Shown: in pieces, positions 10,967 through 20,574 of the stretch | Layout: each line of letters opens with the position of its first letter | Position numbering within the stretch: the first letter of the stretch is position 1 | Source of the DNA: Oscheius sp. JU75 | Lineage: Eukaryota > Nematoda > Chromadorea > Rhabditida > Rhabditidae | DNA length: 64,000 nt | Assembly: GCA_037178855.1 (NCBI GenBank) | Contig: JASJZC010000005.1 | Span: 2,356,001-2,420,000, forward strand | Reading direction: 5' to 3' | Made by a program: the position numbers and the translations under genes | The notes under the pieces: model-generated | Told to the model about the DNA's origin: nothing | The model's input: the letters and a program-made list of their open reading frames with translations, nothing else | Databases searched by the model: none

Positions 10967-13071
10967 ATGTCGATGAAGCCTAAAATTGAAGGAAGAACTA
11001 TTTTAAAGCGCAGCAGCTCGCCATTGAAGGAAGATGAGCATAAAGCAAAGAAGGTTAGTCATTTTCCTTTCCGCAACCGGTATTTCTCTCCAGCCTGTTG
11101 TGAAAAAAGCCACGTTAGTGGAGTTGAGCCTCGGAGATTTAGTCACATTTGCCAAGCAGCGTCAGGCGATAGAAGAGCTTCAAAAATCTCGAGAAATTTG
11201 GAAAGATGACCTGAGAATCTTCAGCTATGAGCTAAAAGGAGGCTGTAGGTTTTCATAGCATTCTTTAACGAACAGTTTTCAGCCGGAGAAAGAAGATATC
11301 TCGTTTCGACAATTCAACGCTTCTGGAAATGGTACAAGGACCAGGAATCTCGTCATATGTACGAGCTGATCTACGAAGATATGCCTTGCCGCCTGTATTT
11401 TGACCTCGAATATCCAAAAGAACCTAATAATCATATAAATCATCAGGTTTGTCCTCTTTCTGTCGAAGATATTCAGTTTTTAGAGAGCTTTCGATCATTT
11501 CACATCCACACTAGCAGCAGTTTTGACGGATTTTTACAGCTTGTCCTTGGATATAGATAAGGGATGGTGTGTTTATGGTCGTACCAAGTCCAGTTTCAGA
11601 GCTTCCTCATTTTGGAATCTTCAACAGAGTCTAAATTCTCTGCGCATATAATTTGTCATCTTGAAAACGATCTTCTTTTCCCCAACTCGGTAGCCCTTTT
11701 CCTTGTTTTCTGCTCACACTCCTTTTTCAGATGTCCATCCGTCAATTGAGCGACGAACTGGCTAAACGACTTCTAGCAAATCCGCCGGAGAAGCTAGTGA
11801 ACGCGGACGGACGAGAAATTCCCATTTTCGACTCCGGCGTCTACTCGAGAAATCGCAATTTCCGACTATTTCTAAGCTCCAAGATGGGAAAATCTGCCAC
11901 ATTGAAACTGGCTGACTATTGCAAATTTTATGGTAACAGCCTATTTTGACCATTTTGAATCCGCAGTCTCCAGATGTCCGAGGGGTCAAGAAGCCTTGTG
12001 AGCTGAGAATCTTTCAAGATTCTCTCTGCGTGCCGCCCGAATATCATAAATTGCCGGTTCTGAAGTTGAAGGATACGGCGAGTAGCGAAAATAGCAGTGT
12101 TAGGCTCGGTTAGAGTTAATGTTTCTCCCCTTCCTATTTCGGCTCCTCAGATAAGGAGAGATCGAACTTTTCCGGAGTCCAGAAAGGCGGAAATGGCTCT
12201 TCTCCCTTCCCAGCAGTTGACGACTTCATGCTAATGGTTCTCCAGAAAAGGACCCCGTCTGTGCACTTTCGCGAATGGAAAACTCAAGAGAAGGATGGAA
12301 AGGTCGTCTCCATTACCTACTACGTGAGATTTTTTTTTTTGCCAGCAGCCTCCAAAATCATGTTTTCAGCCTAGCAACAGCCGCTACTGCTTCAATATTG
12401 GCCGAGAGCACAAAAGCAATGGGACGTGGTGGACTGTCGATTTAGTAAAGTAGGTCATCACTACTCGTTTTCCGCATTATCCCATGTTCAGTGGCCATTT
12501 TTACCAGAAATGTTTCGATCCGGACTGCCGCGGCTATTCTTCAAACTATTTTCCTCTTCCGGACTTTGTCAAAAATGGTTTGTTCCACTGTCTTTTCCAG
12601 TAAACCCACCTAAATTTAGTGATAATGACGGAAGAGAAGGACGATGAGTCGATCCTGGATACGAGCCGAATAGAAGTCGAGACCTTCTTCACCAATTGGG
12701 ATAGTGTTTTTGACGCATAAACCTTTCTTTTCCGATTTGACCTTTACTCTCTTCACCCTCTTCTGATAGCATTCCTCTCCGCCTGTCTCCCATAGCAACC
12801 TGGGGTTGCTTTCAGCTGTCGCCGCGAATGGCGCAGCTGGACTCCAAAAAGCTCCTTCCCGCCCGAATCCCACTGACCAGGAAGACACCACCGAGAACAT
12901 CGAGTGCACCGCCAGCAGCACAGCCGAGGTAAACTTTTTGAAGTTTGCTGAATTTGTAAATGTTTAGGGAGCGGAAAAGTGAGTCATATGAGCAGAGAAT
13001 TCGTAATCAGTCCTTTTAGAGGAGACTCTTCTTCTACCGAAGCTTCTTTCTTCATCAGCCTCTGCAGGTAA
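10967..13071 (+). CDS. primpol: PrimPol, archaeo-eukaryotic primase-polymerase
   Basis: The ATG at 10967 follows an acceptor (ATCTTTCAG). About 10-12 exons join to a protein aligning with PrimPol throughout. The three catalytic motifs are present: motif I DxE in LYFDLEY (about 11396-11410), motif II SxH in FSAHIICHL (about 11640), and motif III in FDSGVYSRNRNFRLFLSSK (about 11830). The C-terminal zinc knuckle is intact: Cys and His in RYCFNIGREHKSN (about 12385) and two Cys in YQKCFDPDCRGY (about 12510). PrimPol reprimes stalled replication forks past DNA lesions in nucleus and mitochondria and can act as a translesion polymerase. The tail is Ser/Glu-rich and ends FFISLCR; in vertebrates an acidic tail binds RPA, but I see no sure match here. 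Joins near 11450-11605 and after 12600 are tentative. Confidence 0.88.
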
Positions 13072-13431
13072 AATATAAAATGTGCTTGTCATTTCGCAAC
13101 AAATCTTGGTGTTTCCCTCGGCGCAGTTTCGCAAGATCCTGCATGTTTGGACTCGTTTGAGAGAACTTGAAGTATTCGACTACATGCTCACTGCTTTCAA
13201 AATAGGTTAGAGCGCGCGCTAGAAGGATTTGTAGAGGCGCATGTAGTGAAACTTGGACGAGCAAAAACACAGAAGAACCAGCGCTTCTTTCGCGAAGGCA
13301 TCTGGTCCAAGAATACATGTTTTTTTGGTACATACTGGACAACAAGCCACATGGCTCCAGAATAACCACTTTCTATGGTACTTCAGCACGAAAAACAGGA
13401 CAAAAACCACGCCAAATGAATCTTTATGTAT
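13072..13431. other. Short intergenic stretch between convergent genes
   Basis: It contains the 3' ends of PrimPol (plus) and the intronless secreted gene (minus). No further gene or repeat is evident. Confidence 0.4.
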
Positions 13432-14685
13432 TCACTTGGTGTGTTCGCAGTCTATCACGTGGAGCTTGCTTCTAGGCTTCGACTTCTGAGTTGTGGGAGT
13501 TAGATTGACGGCGCTTGCCTTGCCCAGACGGAAGTTACACTTGCCTGCGACCAGTTGCAGTTTCTTTGGGGCTTCGCCAATGTTCGACTTCATTATATGA
13601 CTGATCCAGCTGACCTGGTTCCTGCTGGCGACGGATCCGTACTTGAAGACCATGCTGTCCGCGAGGAACTCAAAGACGAGGGTGTCAAGCTCATTGACCT
13701 TGACTTGGAAAGGACGGGCACGCTGGCTGTCGATCGGATGATAGTACCGATGATAAAAGTCCAAGTCGAGAACCTTCTTCTGGTCGTTGCAGTTTTCGGC
13801 GAAGCAGAGACGGATGAAGTCGCAGTTCTGGGGTTCCTGGATCTCCAGCTGAAGGGCACTGACAGCATCCGGAATCTGCGAGGTGGCCAGTGTGTACTCG
13901 AATTGAAGCGGAGTGCTCTTCTCATTCCTCACGTATTCTCCGAGGTTGCTGATGCCGAAGCCCTTCATGAACGATTCCCTGCACGAGTCGGTCATAGACG
14001 GGTCCTCTTTTCCCACCGGCATGAAGAAGGGCAGAGAGTAGGCCTTGTTCTCCTGGGCGTCATTCAAAACCTTGTTGAGGGTGAGAGCCTCCTGACGAGC
14101 ACCGCCTACACGCTTGAAGGTCTCCAGATGAGCAGTACAGCCGAATCCGGAGGCCAGAACAGCGACTTTGGTCCAGTTCTTCAGATCCACTTTGAAAGAG
14201 TCCTCGCTCAGACGATTCTGGTTACCATCTCGCAGATCAGACGTCTTCAGTTGGTCCCCCTTGAGAACCTTGAGCACGTGCATGTCAGCCTTGTTGTCCA
14301 GGATGAAGTCGGCCACACTCGAGACAAGATACTTCGTCTGCCCATTGTACTCCAGAGTGTTGGTCAGCAGATTGAACGTCATCCTGTCCTTGATAGAACA
14401 CATCTCCGCCTTGTACTTGGTGTCAATGACGACATTTTGGCCCTGTTTGCTGGGAGTAGGTGGCGGCGGCGGAATGTAGTCGTTCTTGCAGAAGATGACC
14501 TGGGTACACTCGTCAGCCAATCCAAGAGAGAGACGGAACGACTCGTGCCCCGGCAGTCCGTAGAGACGAACCATGCTGCGTCCAGTGGCATCTTGTTCAT
14601 TGAGCGTCTCCATCTCTAAATCATCCTTGACTGTCAAGGCCACGGCACCGTAGACCAGTAGACTGACAACCAGCGGTAGATGCAT
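13432..14685 (-). CDS. Intronless secreted protein of 417 residues, family unknown
   Basis: A single open reading frame starts with a strong signal peptide (HLPLVVSLLVYGAVALTV). The mature protein has an early pair of cysteines around a proline run (CKNDYIPPPPPTPSK), and further cysteines at MCSIKD, FGCTAH, DSCRES, FIRLCFAENC, GKCNFR and VIDCEHTK at the C-terminus. I find no transmembrane segment after the signal and no recognised domain. Beta-rich stretches such as RPFQVKVNELDTLVFEFLA hint at a jelly-roll-like fold, but this is only an impression. A 1.25-kb intronless gene is unusual in this intron-dense window, so retroposition or recent origin is possible. The opposite strand is also open for 354 codons; the signal peptide and cysteine pattern favour the minus strand. 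Confidence 0.75.
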   Translation of the reverse strand: MHLPLVVSLLVYGAVALTVKDDLEMETLNEQDATGRSMVRLYGLPGHESFRLSLGLADECTQVIFCKNDYIPPPPPTPSKQGQNVVIDTKYKAEMCSIKDRMTFNLLTNTLEYNGQTKYLVSSVADFILDNKADMHVLKVLKGDQLKTSDLRDGNQNRLSEDSFKVDLKNWTKVAVLASGFGCTAHLETFKRVGGARQEALTLNKVLNDAQENKAYSLPFFMPVGKEDPSMTDSCRESFMKGFGISNLGEYVRNEKSTPLQFEYTLATSQIPDAVSALQLEIQEPQNCDFIRLCFAENCNDQKKVLDLDFYHRYYHPIDSQRARPFQVKVNELDTLVFEFLADSMVFKYGSVASRNQVSWISHIMKSNIGEAPKKLQLVAGKCNFRLGKASAVNLTPTTQKSKPRSKLHVIDCEHTK

Positions 14686-15484
14686 TGTTCGTAGAGACCG
14701 ATTGGAGGCGGCCTTCTTCTAGACAATCCTGAACCTTGAATGGCTAGCGCAAACTATTGCTTATGGTACTTTCTAGACAAGTACTTTGCAAGTTAAGATT
14801 AGATTGACTTGCAAATCGTAGTTTGACAATTTAGCTTTCAGTTGTTGCATTGTGCTACCATGAGTACTTCGGGGTCAAACCCTGGTAGAATTGACTGCGT
14901 CTGTAGCAGGTGGACTACACCTGCTACAGACTTCTCTCACTGTTGAGGGTGGTTAGGTATTTTCTCAGGGAAGCTACTAGATGCTAGGGTAGCCCAGTCT
15001 CTGGTAGCTTCCACTGTCTCTAGTAATCTCTTGTACTCTCTACCAGCCCACATGAAGCTATCTTGAACTGTCTCCTGTCACTCACCCCGGCTGTACCAAC
15101 TTTATTCAGTAAATGCGTAAATGCCATGCCATAATCCTTTCATTTTCTGCCCCACAAGCTGTCGACTAGATTTTCTCAGAAAGTACCTGTAACTTCTGCT
15201 GTTAGAGGACAACTTACTTTCGCACAGGCAAACTTCTCAAAACAAAACATCCAGCACCTCCGGCCAGAACCAACTTTGTTATGGCACAGAAACACATACA
15301 CAGGTCGGTTTGTGGCCCGAGTTGTCAGAGACGAAGTGCTAGGGCGAAGACAGTCAGAATCGGGGCGTCTGAGCCTTTTCTACCGTAGTCTGACTCACCC
15401 GAGGGGGCCCCGTGTGTCCTTTTGTTCAGTTCCGCTGTACGATTCCTGTTTCTGACACGGGGTCCTTTTTCAGCCGAACGGAGC
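14686..15484. other. Intergenic stretch containing a hairpin
   Basis: Noncoding between the secreted protein (minus) and the small gene at 15485 (plus). Apart from the perfect inverted repeat at 14899-14931 I see no feature. Confidence 0.4.
14899..14931. repeat. Perfect 14-bp inverted repeat with 5-nt loop
   Basis: The arm GTCTGTAGCAGGTG is followed by GACTA and then its exact reverse complement. As RNA this would form a stable 14-bp hairpin. It lies about 215 bp upstream of the intronless secreted gene (minus strand) and about 550 bp upstream of the small plus-strand gene. Confidence 0.85.
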
Positions 15485-15854
15485 ATGCTAAGGAGTATGA
15501 TGAGGCCGGAGGTCGAGTGGAAAGGAGCCTCGGGCTCGGACCGGCTGAGGAAACACGAGTTTGAGGATGACTCGGACGAGGAGGAGAAGGAGAAGACGGA
15601 GAGAAGAGCTCGCTCGGCCAGCTACAGTAACCTGTACAGGAACCAGAAGAAGAAGTGAGCCAAGTTCAGGGAAAGAGGGAGACAACAATGATTTTAGAGA
15701 GACACCGCCACTCCGTTTCGTGAGAGAGAAGTCAGGCACAACGACGGACAAGAAAGAGAAGGAGATCTCAATGAGACGACTACTATTCGACACCGAGTTT
15801 GGCTGCTACTACGACCCGATTTCGGACCGCTATTTCACTGTAGAGAACACATAA
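15485..15854 (+). CDS. Small highly charged protein, unknown function
   Basis: Two exons split by an intron of about 45 nt join in frame to a protein of about 109 residues. The first half is acidic then basic (DDSDEEEKEKTERRARS), and the second half ends with the hydrophobic aromatic segment LLFDTEFGCYYDPISDRYF. There is no signal peptide or membrane segment. The ATG at 15485 lies shortly after a CTTTTTCAG acceptor. I do not recognise the family. Strong splice signals and the in-frame join support a real gene; the alternative is a fragment of a longer upstream gene, but no upstream exon was found. Confidence 0.6.
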
Positions 15855-16482
15855 AGAAACTCTATTTCGGCTACAGATTGTCTTGCCTAGAGTCTATTTG
15901 GTCTTATCTTCTTCTTTTGACTGCCGCGTGACGTTGGTCTCGTACCCGCAGTGGCTGGAAAGTAGTCACAGCTGTTCCGTGGTCTTGACCAATGAGTCTC
16001 TCTAGGTTCCTATCTCTGCCTGGACTTATCCTTTCTATCTTCTCTTAAGTTTTCCCAACTGGATCTCGATCCGAAGAAACCACCATGTTTTCCTCAAACC
16101 ACTTCCTACTCTAATCTTTCAGATAGGTGGTCAAACCTCTTTGACATAATAACATACAGTACTCTCCTGCAGTCATCCCCTTCTTTCTTTGCCAACAACT
16201 GTTCTCTTCCTGCCCTGTAATAGTATTGCTCTGGGCAGGACTATCGGAACATTCCTAGTTCAGAGCTTTCCCACTGAAACTCATAGGTTTCACTTATCCT
16301 CTCCCTCAAAGAGAAGTTTGAAAGAAGAAGGAAGAAGAAGTGAACGAGAAGACTGGCAAACGAAAGAACAACTGTATTTTCTTTGCCAATTAATGCTATC
16401 CCCTCCCACAAAACCAAGCTGACCGAGAAGGGCGAAGTGCTGAAGCTGAAGGACAAGAACACCCGTTAGAGAGATTTTTAGC
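15855..16482. other. Intergenic stretch between convergent genes
   Basis: No coding potential, RNA gene or repeat could be supported here. Confidence 0.4.
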
Positions 16483-17513
16483 TTATGATTCCGTCTTTTC
16501 CCAGTCGTAGGGGTCATCAAGACTAGTGCCGCCGGCCTTGGCAGCTTCTCCCAGCATCTTGTAGACGTAGCCGTAGTCCATCTTGTCGTGGTACTTCTGT
16601 CCGTCGATGTAATCGAGAATCTTCCAGAGCTCCTCCTTGCACTTGACCGCCCCGAAGAGCAGCTCCTTCTTCTCCTTGCGACACTCATCCTTCAGCTTCA
16701 GCACTTCGCCCTTCTCGGTCAGCCTGCGCCACGGGAGCCCCTCCTTGACGATCAGATCCATCATCAGGTAGAACCACGACTCGCAGTCGTCCTTGTAACC
16801 GAGTTCCGTGTTCTTGTGGCAGTTTATCGAGGCGAAGCGGACCGTGCCCTTGAACTTGACGTGGGCCCGAGGCGTCTTCAGCTCGTTCTTCTCGTTCCAG
16901 ATCTTCCTAGCGATGCCAAAGTCCAGGATGTAGATGACCCTCTTCTTGTCACCTAGTCCACAGGCATAGTTGGCTGGCTTGAGGTCCCGGTGGATGAATC
17001 CGTGTCGATGGAGATCTTCACAGGCCTCCAGGCACTGTTGACTTGCTCCGAGTCCCGTCCCGATCGTGAAGACTCTGTCCCTTTGGGCTCGCTTGAGGTC
17101 CTCGAGACTCTTGCCCACCAGTTCCATGACGAGGAAGAAGAACTGAAAACGGACAAGATAGCTAGGCTGACATCGAAACACCGAGATTCTCTCGATGGAT
17201 CTCCCCAGTGAAAGAATTGGCTAACCTGGTCTTTCTTGCCGCGATCCACGATGTCGGTGAAGTGGGACTGCTTCCTCTGTCCGGAGACGAGCTTCAGAAT
17301 GGCAATCTCCATCTTGAGCTTCGAGTCCTTTCTCGTCTCCAGTTTCTTTTCGACTTTCATCGCGTACTGCTTCTCCTTGTTAGCTTGGTCGTAGACTTTG
17401 TAAACTGCTCCGAAACCGCCCTCTCCCAGTAGCTTCATGACGACGTATTTGGCCTTACTCGAGTCGATGACAGTTCCCGCCTTGATGTCCAGCTCCTCTT
17501 CTTCTTCCGACAT
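16483..17513 (-). CDS. CK1-superfamily protein kinase, nematode TTBK-like
   Basis: Two exons join: an N-terminal acidic stretch, then the glycine loop LLGEGGFGAVYKV, the lysine in QYAMKVEKK, an intron after GKKDQ, then FFFLVMELVGKSLEDL, the catalytic loop HRDLKPANYACG, LDFGIARK in place of the usual DFG context, and GTVRFASINCHKNTELGYKDDCESWFY. The last stretch is characteristic of the CK1/tau-tubulin-kinase-like group that is greatly expanded in nematodes, often with sperm expression. Catalytic Lys, Asp and DFG residues are all visible, so activity is expected. The protein ends soon after the kinase domain (about 310 residues), with no long regulatory tail. Substrates are unknown. Confidence 0.9.
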
Positions 17514-17803
17514 CTCCTGGGGGCACGTCTGCTGCTAAACTGGTTCCTTGGTAGCTCGCTGCGAACTTTCAAAAGTTTATTACAACTTTTGAAACTTCAA
17601 ATAAAGTTGTTTATGAAAAAATTCGAGCAGCAATTTGAATCAGCGAACAATCAAGCAGTACTGTTTCTTCGGGTTCGAAGTCCTCCCTTCTGAACAGCAC
17701 AAAGCGTTCGTCTAGATACCACCTAGCTCTTTTTGTCTTATCACCCTCCCTATCGGGACTTTTTTGCCTTTTCTCTATTTCGACTCGGTCATTTTGCAGC
17801 GAG

Positions 17804-19455
17804 ATGATCCAGGAGGCCTATCTACAAACTTTCCGGTTCTTCAACGGCAATCCAGTGCTCATAAAGTGGCTTTCCAAAAATTCTATTAACAAAATATGTT
17901 CAGTGTAATAGCCGGAGGCATCATAACGAATGTCTGGTTCGTGCTGATCAACCTTCCGTTTATCCTGCTCGACTCTTTCCAGCCAAAATGGGCCATGAGG
18001 TACAAGATCCAAGACGAGAAGTTGGTAAGTTAACAAGAGTCTAGTTTCTGGGGAACTTGTCTTATCTTCTTCTCGCAATTATCAGAGCGCTGACAGCATA
18101 GGTTGCACGGAAAAGATCATCTTTGGTATGGGAAGGTGTTCTGGGGCTGTAGCTGTTTGTGTTTTGAACACTTCGTCTGGTGATTCGGTTAAAACAGGGA
18201 CCTTGCTGGCTTGTGAAAATGTCGTCATTGTGAATATCAAACACGAATTGAGACCAAAGATGTGTGAAAGTACCGTATACCCAAAAGTCTAAAGTGGGGC
18301 AGTTCATGCACCATCGTGTAAATATATGCGTCGATACGCAGCCATTTTCGAAATACATTTGCGTTTGAACGTCGTACACCCCTAGGCATCCATAGTGGTT
18401 TGCTAGAGAGAATGTGAGTTTGGAGAGAGTGTGACTTATGACCCTGTCTTTTGTCTTTGTCCTGTCTGTGAACTGTCCAGTCTCGTGGAGATCAGACACG
18501 GCTCTATGTTCTAAACACTAATAGGTTCTGACACTGTATTTGGAACATCTGTTCTGTTAGAGTTGTTCAGTGAAAGGATAGCTTGCAACAACAGAATTCA
18601 TCTGACTGACTCATCCTGTATCGATCGGAAGACACACGCTCAGTCAGTTATCAAGTACAGAAGGTAACCCGTGGATGAGTGGCATCGATGATTACGGTAG
18701 ATAGTGAGAGACAGAGAACAGGGCTTAGGAAACAGACTCATACCTCTTTCAGCCATCAGTCGAGAAGTACTTCGCCGCGCTCTGGCGAATTATTCCCAAC
18801 TGTATGTTCTGGGGCCCGATGACGGCTCTCGCTCTGTCTCCGTTCCTTCCCGCCTCGTCTTTCGATCCACTCAACCTCCCTTCTCTTCCCTCGATTCTCG
18901 TCCAGCTGCTGGCGTTTGTGCTGATTGAAGAGGTCGGCTTCTACTACAGTCACCGTCTGCTTCATAACAAGAGAATCTACAAACAGATACACAAGATTCA
19001 TCACGAGTGGACTGCTCCCGTCTGTAGGTTTTCCTCTTTAGCTGTTCGAAAGAGCTGTTCCAGCCATAACATCCGTCTACTGTCATCCAATTGAACACAT
19101 TGTGTCCAATACTCTTCCGATCCTCCTCGGCCCAACCCTTCTTGGATCACATATCCTGGTCCAATGGCTTTGGCTTTGTATAGCCTTGCTGTCCACAACC
19201 TCCTCTCATTCCGGCTATCACTTTCCGCTTCAGCCCAGTCCACAGCCGCATGACTATCACCACAAAGTGTAGGCTAAAACCCCCTTCATTGCTAAACGAC
19301 ATTTCAGGTTCAATGAGTGCTTCGGAGTCCTGGGATGGCTGGACACATTCCATGGGACGAACAAGACTTTCACGGCTAGTGTCTGGGGCAGAAGAAACGT
19401 CTCATTTCCTTTGGGGAATGTGAAGACGACTTTTGTGGAAGAGAAGGAGAAATAA
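17804..19455 (+). CDS. FAXDC2-like fatty acid hydroxylase / sterol desaturase
   Basis: Five exons join from [10 protein letters not shown] at 17804. Membrane segments occur at [22 protein letters not shown], near the second third, and at [14 protein letters not shown]. The three di-iron histidine boxes are intact: HRLLH, HKIHH and HDYHH, in the order and spacing of the ERG3/FAXDC2 family. The segments [23 protein letters not shown] and [16 protein letters not shown] match FAXDC2 (fatty acid hydroxylase domain-containing 2), an ER enzyme acting on sterol methyl groups or lipid chains; the substrate here is inferred only by family. The intron between exons 2 and 3 is about 730 nt and contains an unexplained 145-codon ORF on the opposite strand (18062-18499). 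An ATAAAG follows the stop. Confidence 0.9.
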
Positions 19456-19842
19456 AGTACTCGAATTGTCTTGATTCTTTCCAATTCTCCTCTCGATTCG
19501 ATGCTCTCCTGCCATTCCTTCTTCAACGAGGACGGAGAGGATCACAGATCTAGGCAGATCTTCATTTCTCAATCAAACAAATCAGACTCTTTGCAATGAG
19601 ATTCTGAGATTGTACGAAACGAACAAATCTTGGTCGGACCTGTCGAATTTAAATTTCTGAAATTCTAAACCAAGACCAAACTTTGCAAGACATTTTCCTT
19701 TTCTTCCCGTTTTCTCCACATATTCCACCTCCCCAATCACTAAATCAGAATAAAAATGATGATTAAGACAAGAAATATAAAAAATCAGCAGGCCTAGAGA
19801 TGAAAGGTGAAAATCCGAACTTATTTCTCTTCAAAAGTTTTC
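19456..19842. other. Intergenic stretch preceding the MITE
   Basis: Noncoding. It ends with the left copy of the 8-bp target-site duplication AAGTTTTC at 19835-19842. Confidence 0.4.
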
Positions 19843-20245
19843 GGTAATAGTTCGGCAGGCGCCCCCTTTCGTTTAAATTTTTGGCGCGCCTTTACAATAT
19901 CGCTCAGAATAGGTTTTTCTGATGAAATTTACCAACTTTTTCAGTTTTTGACGGCTTTTACCGAATCCAGCGTGTAAAAAAACCCCCTAGAATGTAAGAA
20001 AAGTGAAAAAACTACGGAAAAGAACGAGTTATTCGACGTTTGTCTCAAACTTACAGTTCTCTGATTTCCCTGATATTTATGACGATTTGCATGTTCTAAA
20101 GGGTTCTTTTTGCACGCTGGATTTGATAAACGCAGTTAGAAACTGGAAAAATTAATAAATTTTATGAGAAAAACACGATTTTAGACGAAGGGGGGCAACT
20201 ACCGTAATTTTTGACTTGAAGGGGGGAGCCTGCCGAACTATTACC
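19843..20245. mobile_element. 403-bp MITE with terminal inverted repeats and 8-bp target duplication
   Basis: The left end GGTAATAGTTCGGCAGGC is repeated exactly, inverted, at 20228-20245, and the similarity continues imperfectly inward through a C-rich run. The direct repeat AAGTTTTC flanks both sides (19835-19842 and 20246-20253). A second, internal inverted pair (around 19964-19985 and 20100-20123, core AATCCAGCGTG) makes the element largely palindromic. It has no coding capacity. An 8-bp duplication fits hAT elements, and also P, Merlin or piggyBac-unrelated groups; I favour a nonautonomous hAT-like element, but the superfamily is an inference. Confidence 0.88.
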
Positions 20246-20574
20246 AAGTTTTCTTCTTCTTTGCTTGTTCGCAACCTTCTTTCTTATTTCTGTTAAAGGC
20301 AAGCCGCAATACGTAGCTCATTTTGCTCCAAACGGATCTGTTTTGACTACATCCGCAAATTTAGTCAATTAGGGCAATGTCACTCCGTTTTACTGCCTTT
20401 CTCTTGAAGAAAGAGCTATCTTGCTTGACAAAGCGCTTCTCGAAGGAGGTAGCAGGAAGCCGACAAAATTTTGCTGTTCTCAGCAGTTTACTTCGCTCCT
20501 CTTCATTTAAATTTTGCTCACTATCGTATTTCAGACCACTTGATCTGGCTTATGTGGTCTGATAATCGACGAAG

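Noticed and set aside
13555-14619. Plus-strand ORF of 354 codons
   Set aside because: It is antisense to the secreted 417-residue protein, which has a signal peptide and a coherent cysteine pattern; the plus-strand product is Leu/Val/Glu-rich as expected of a shadow frame.
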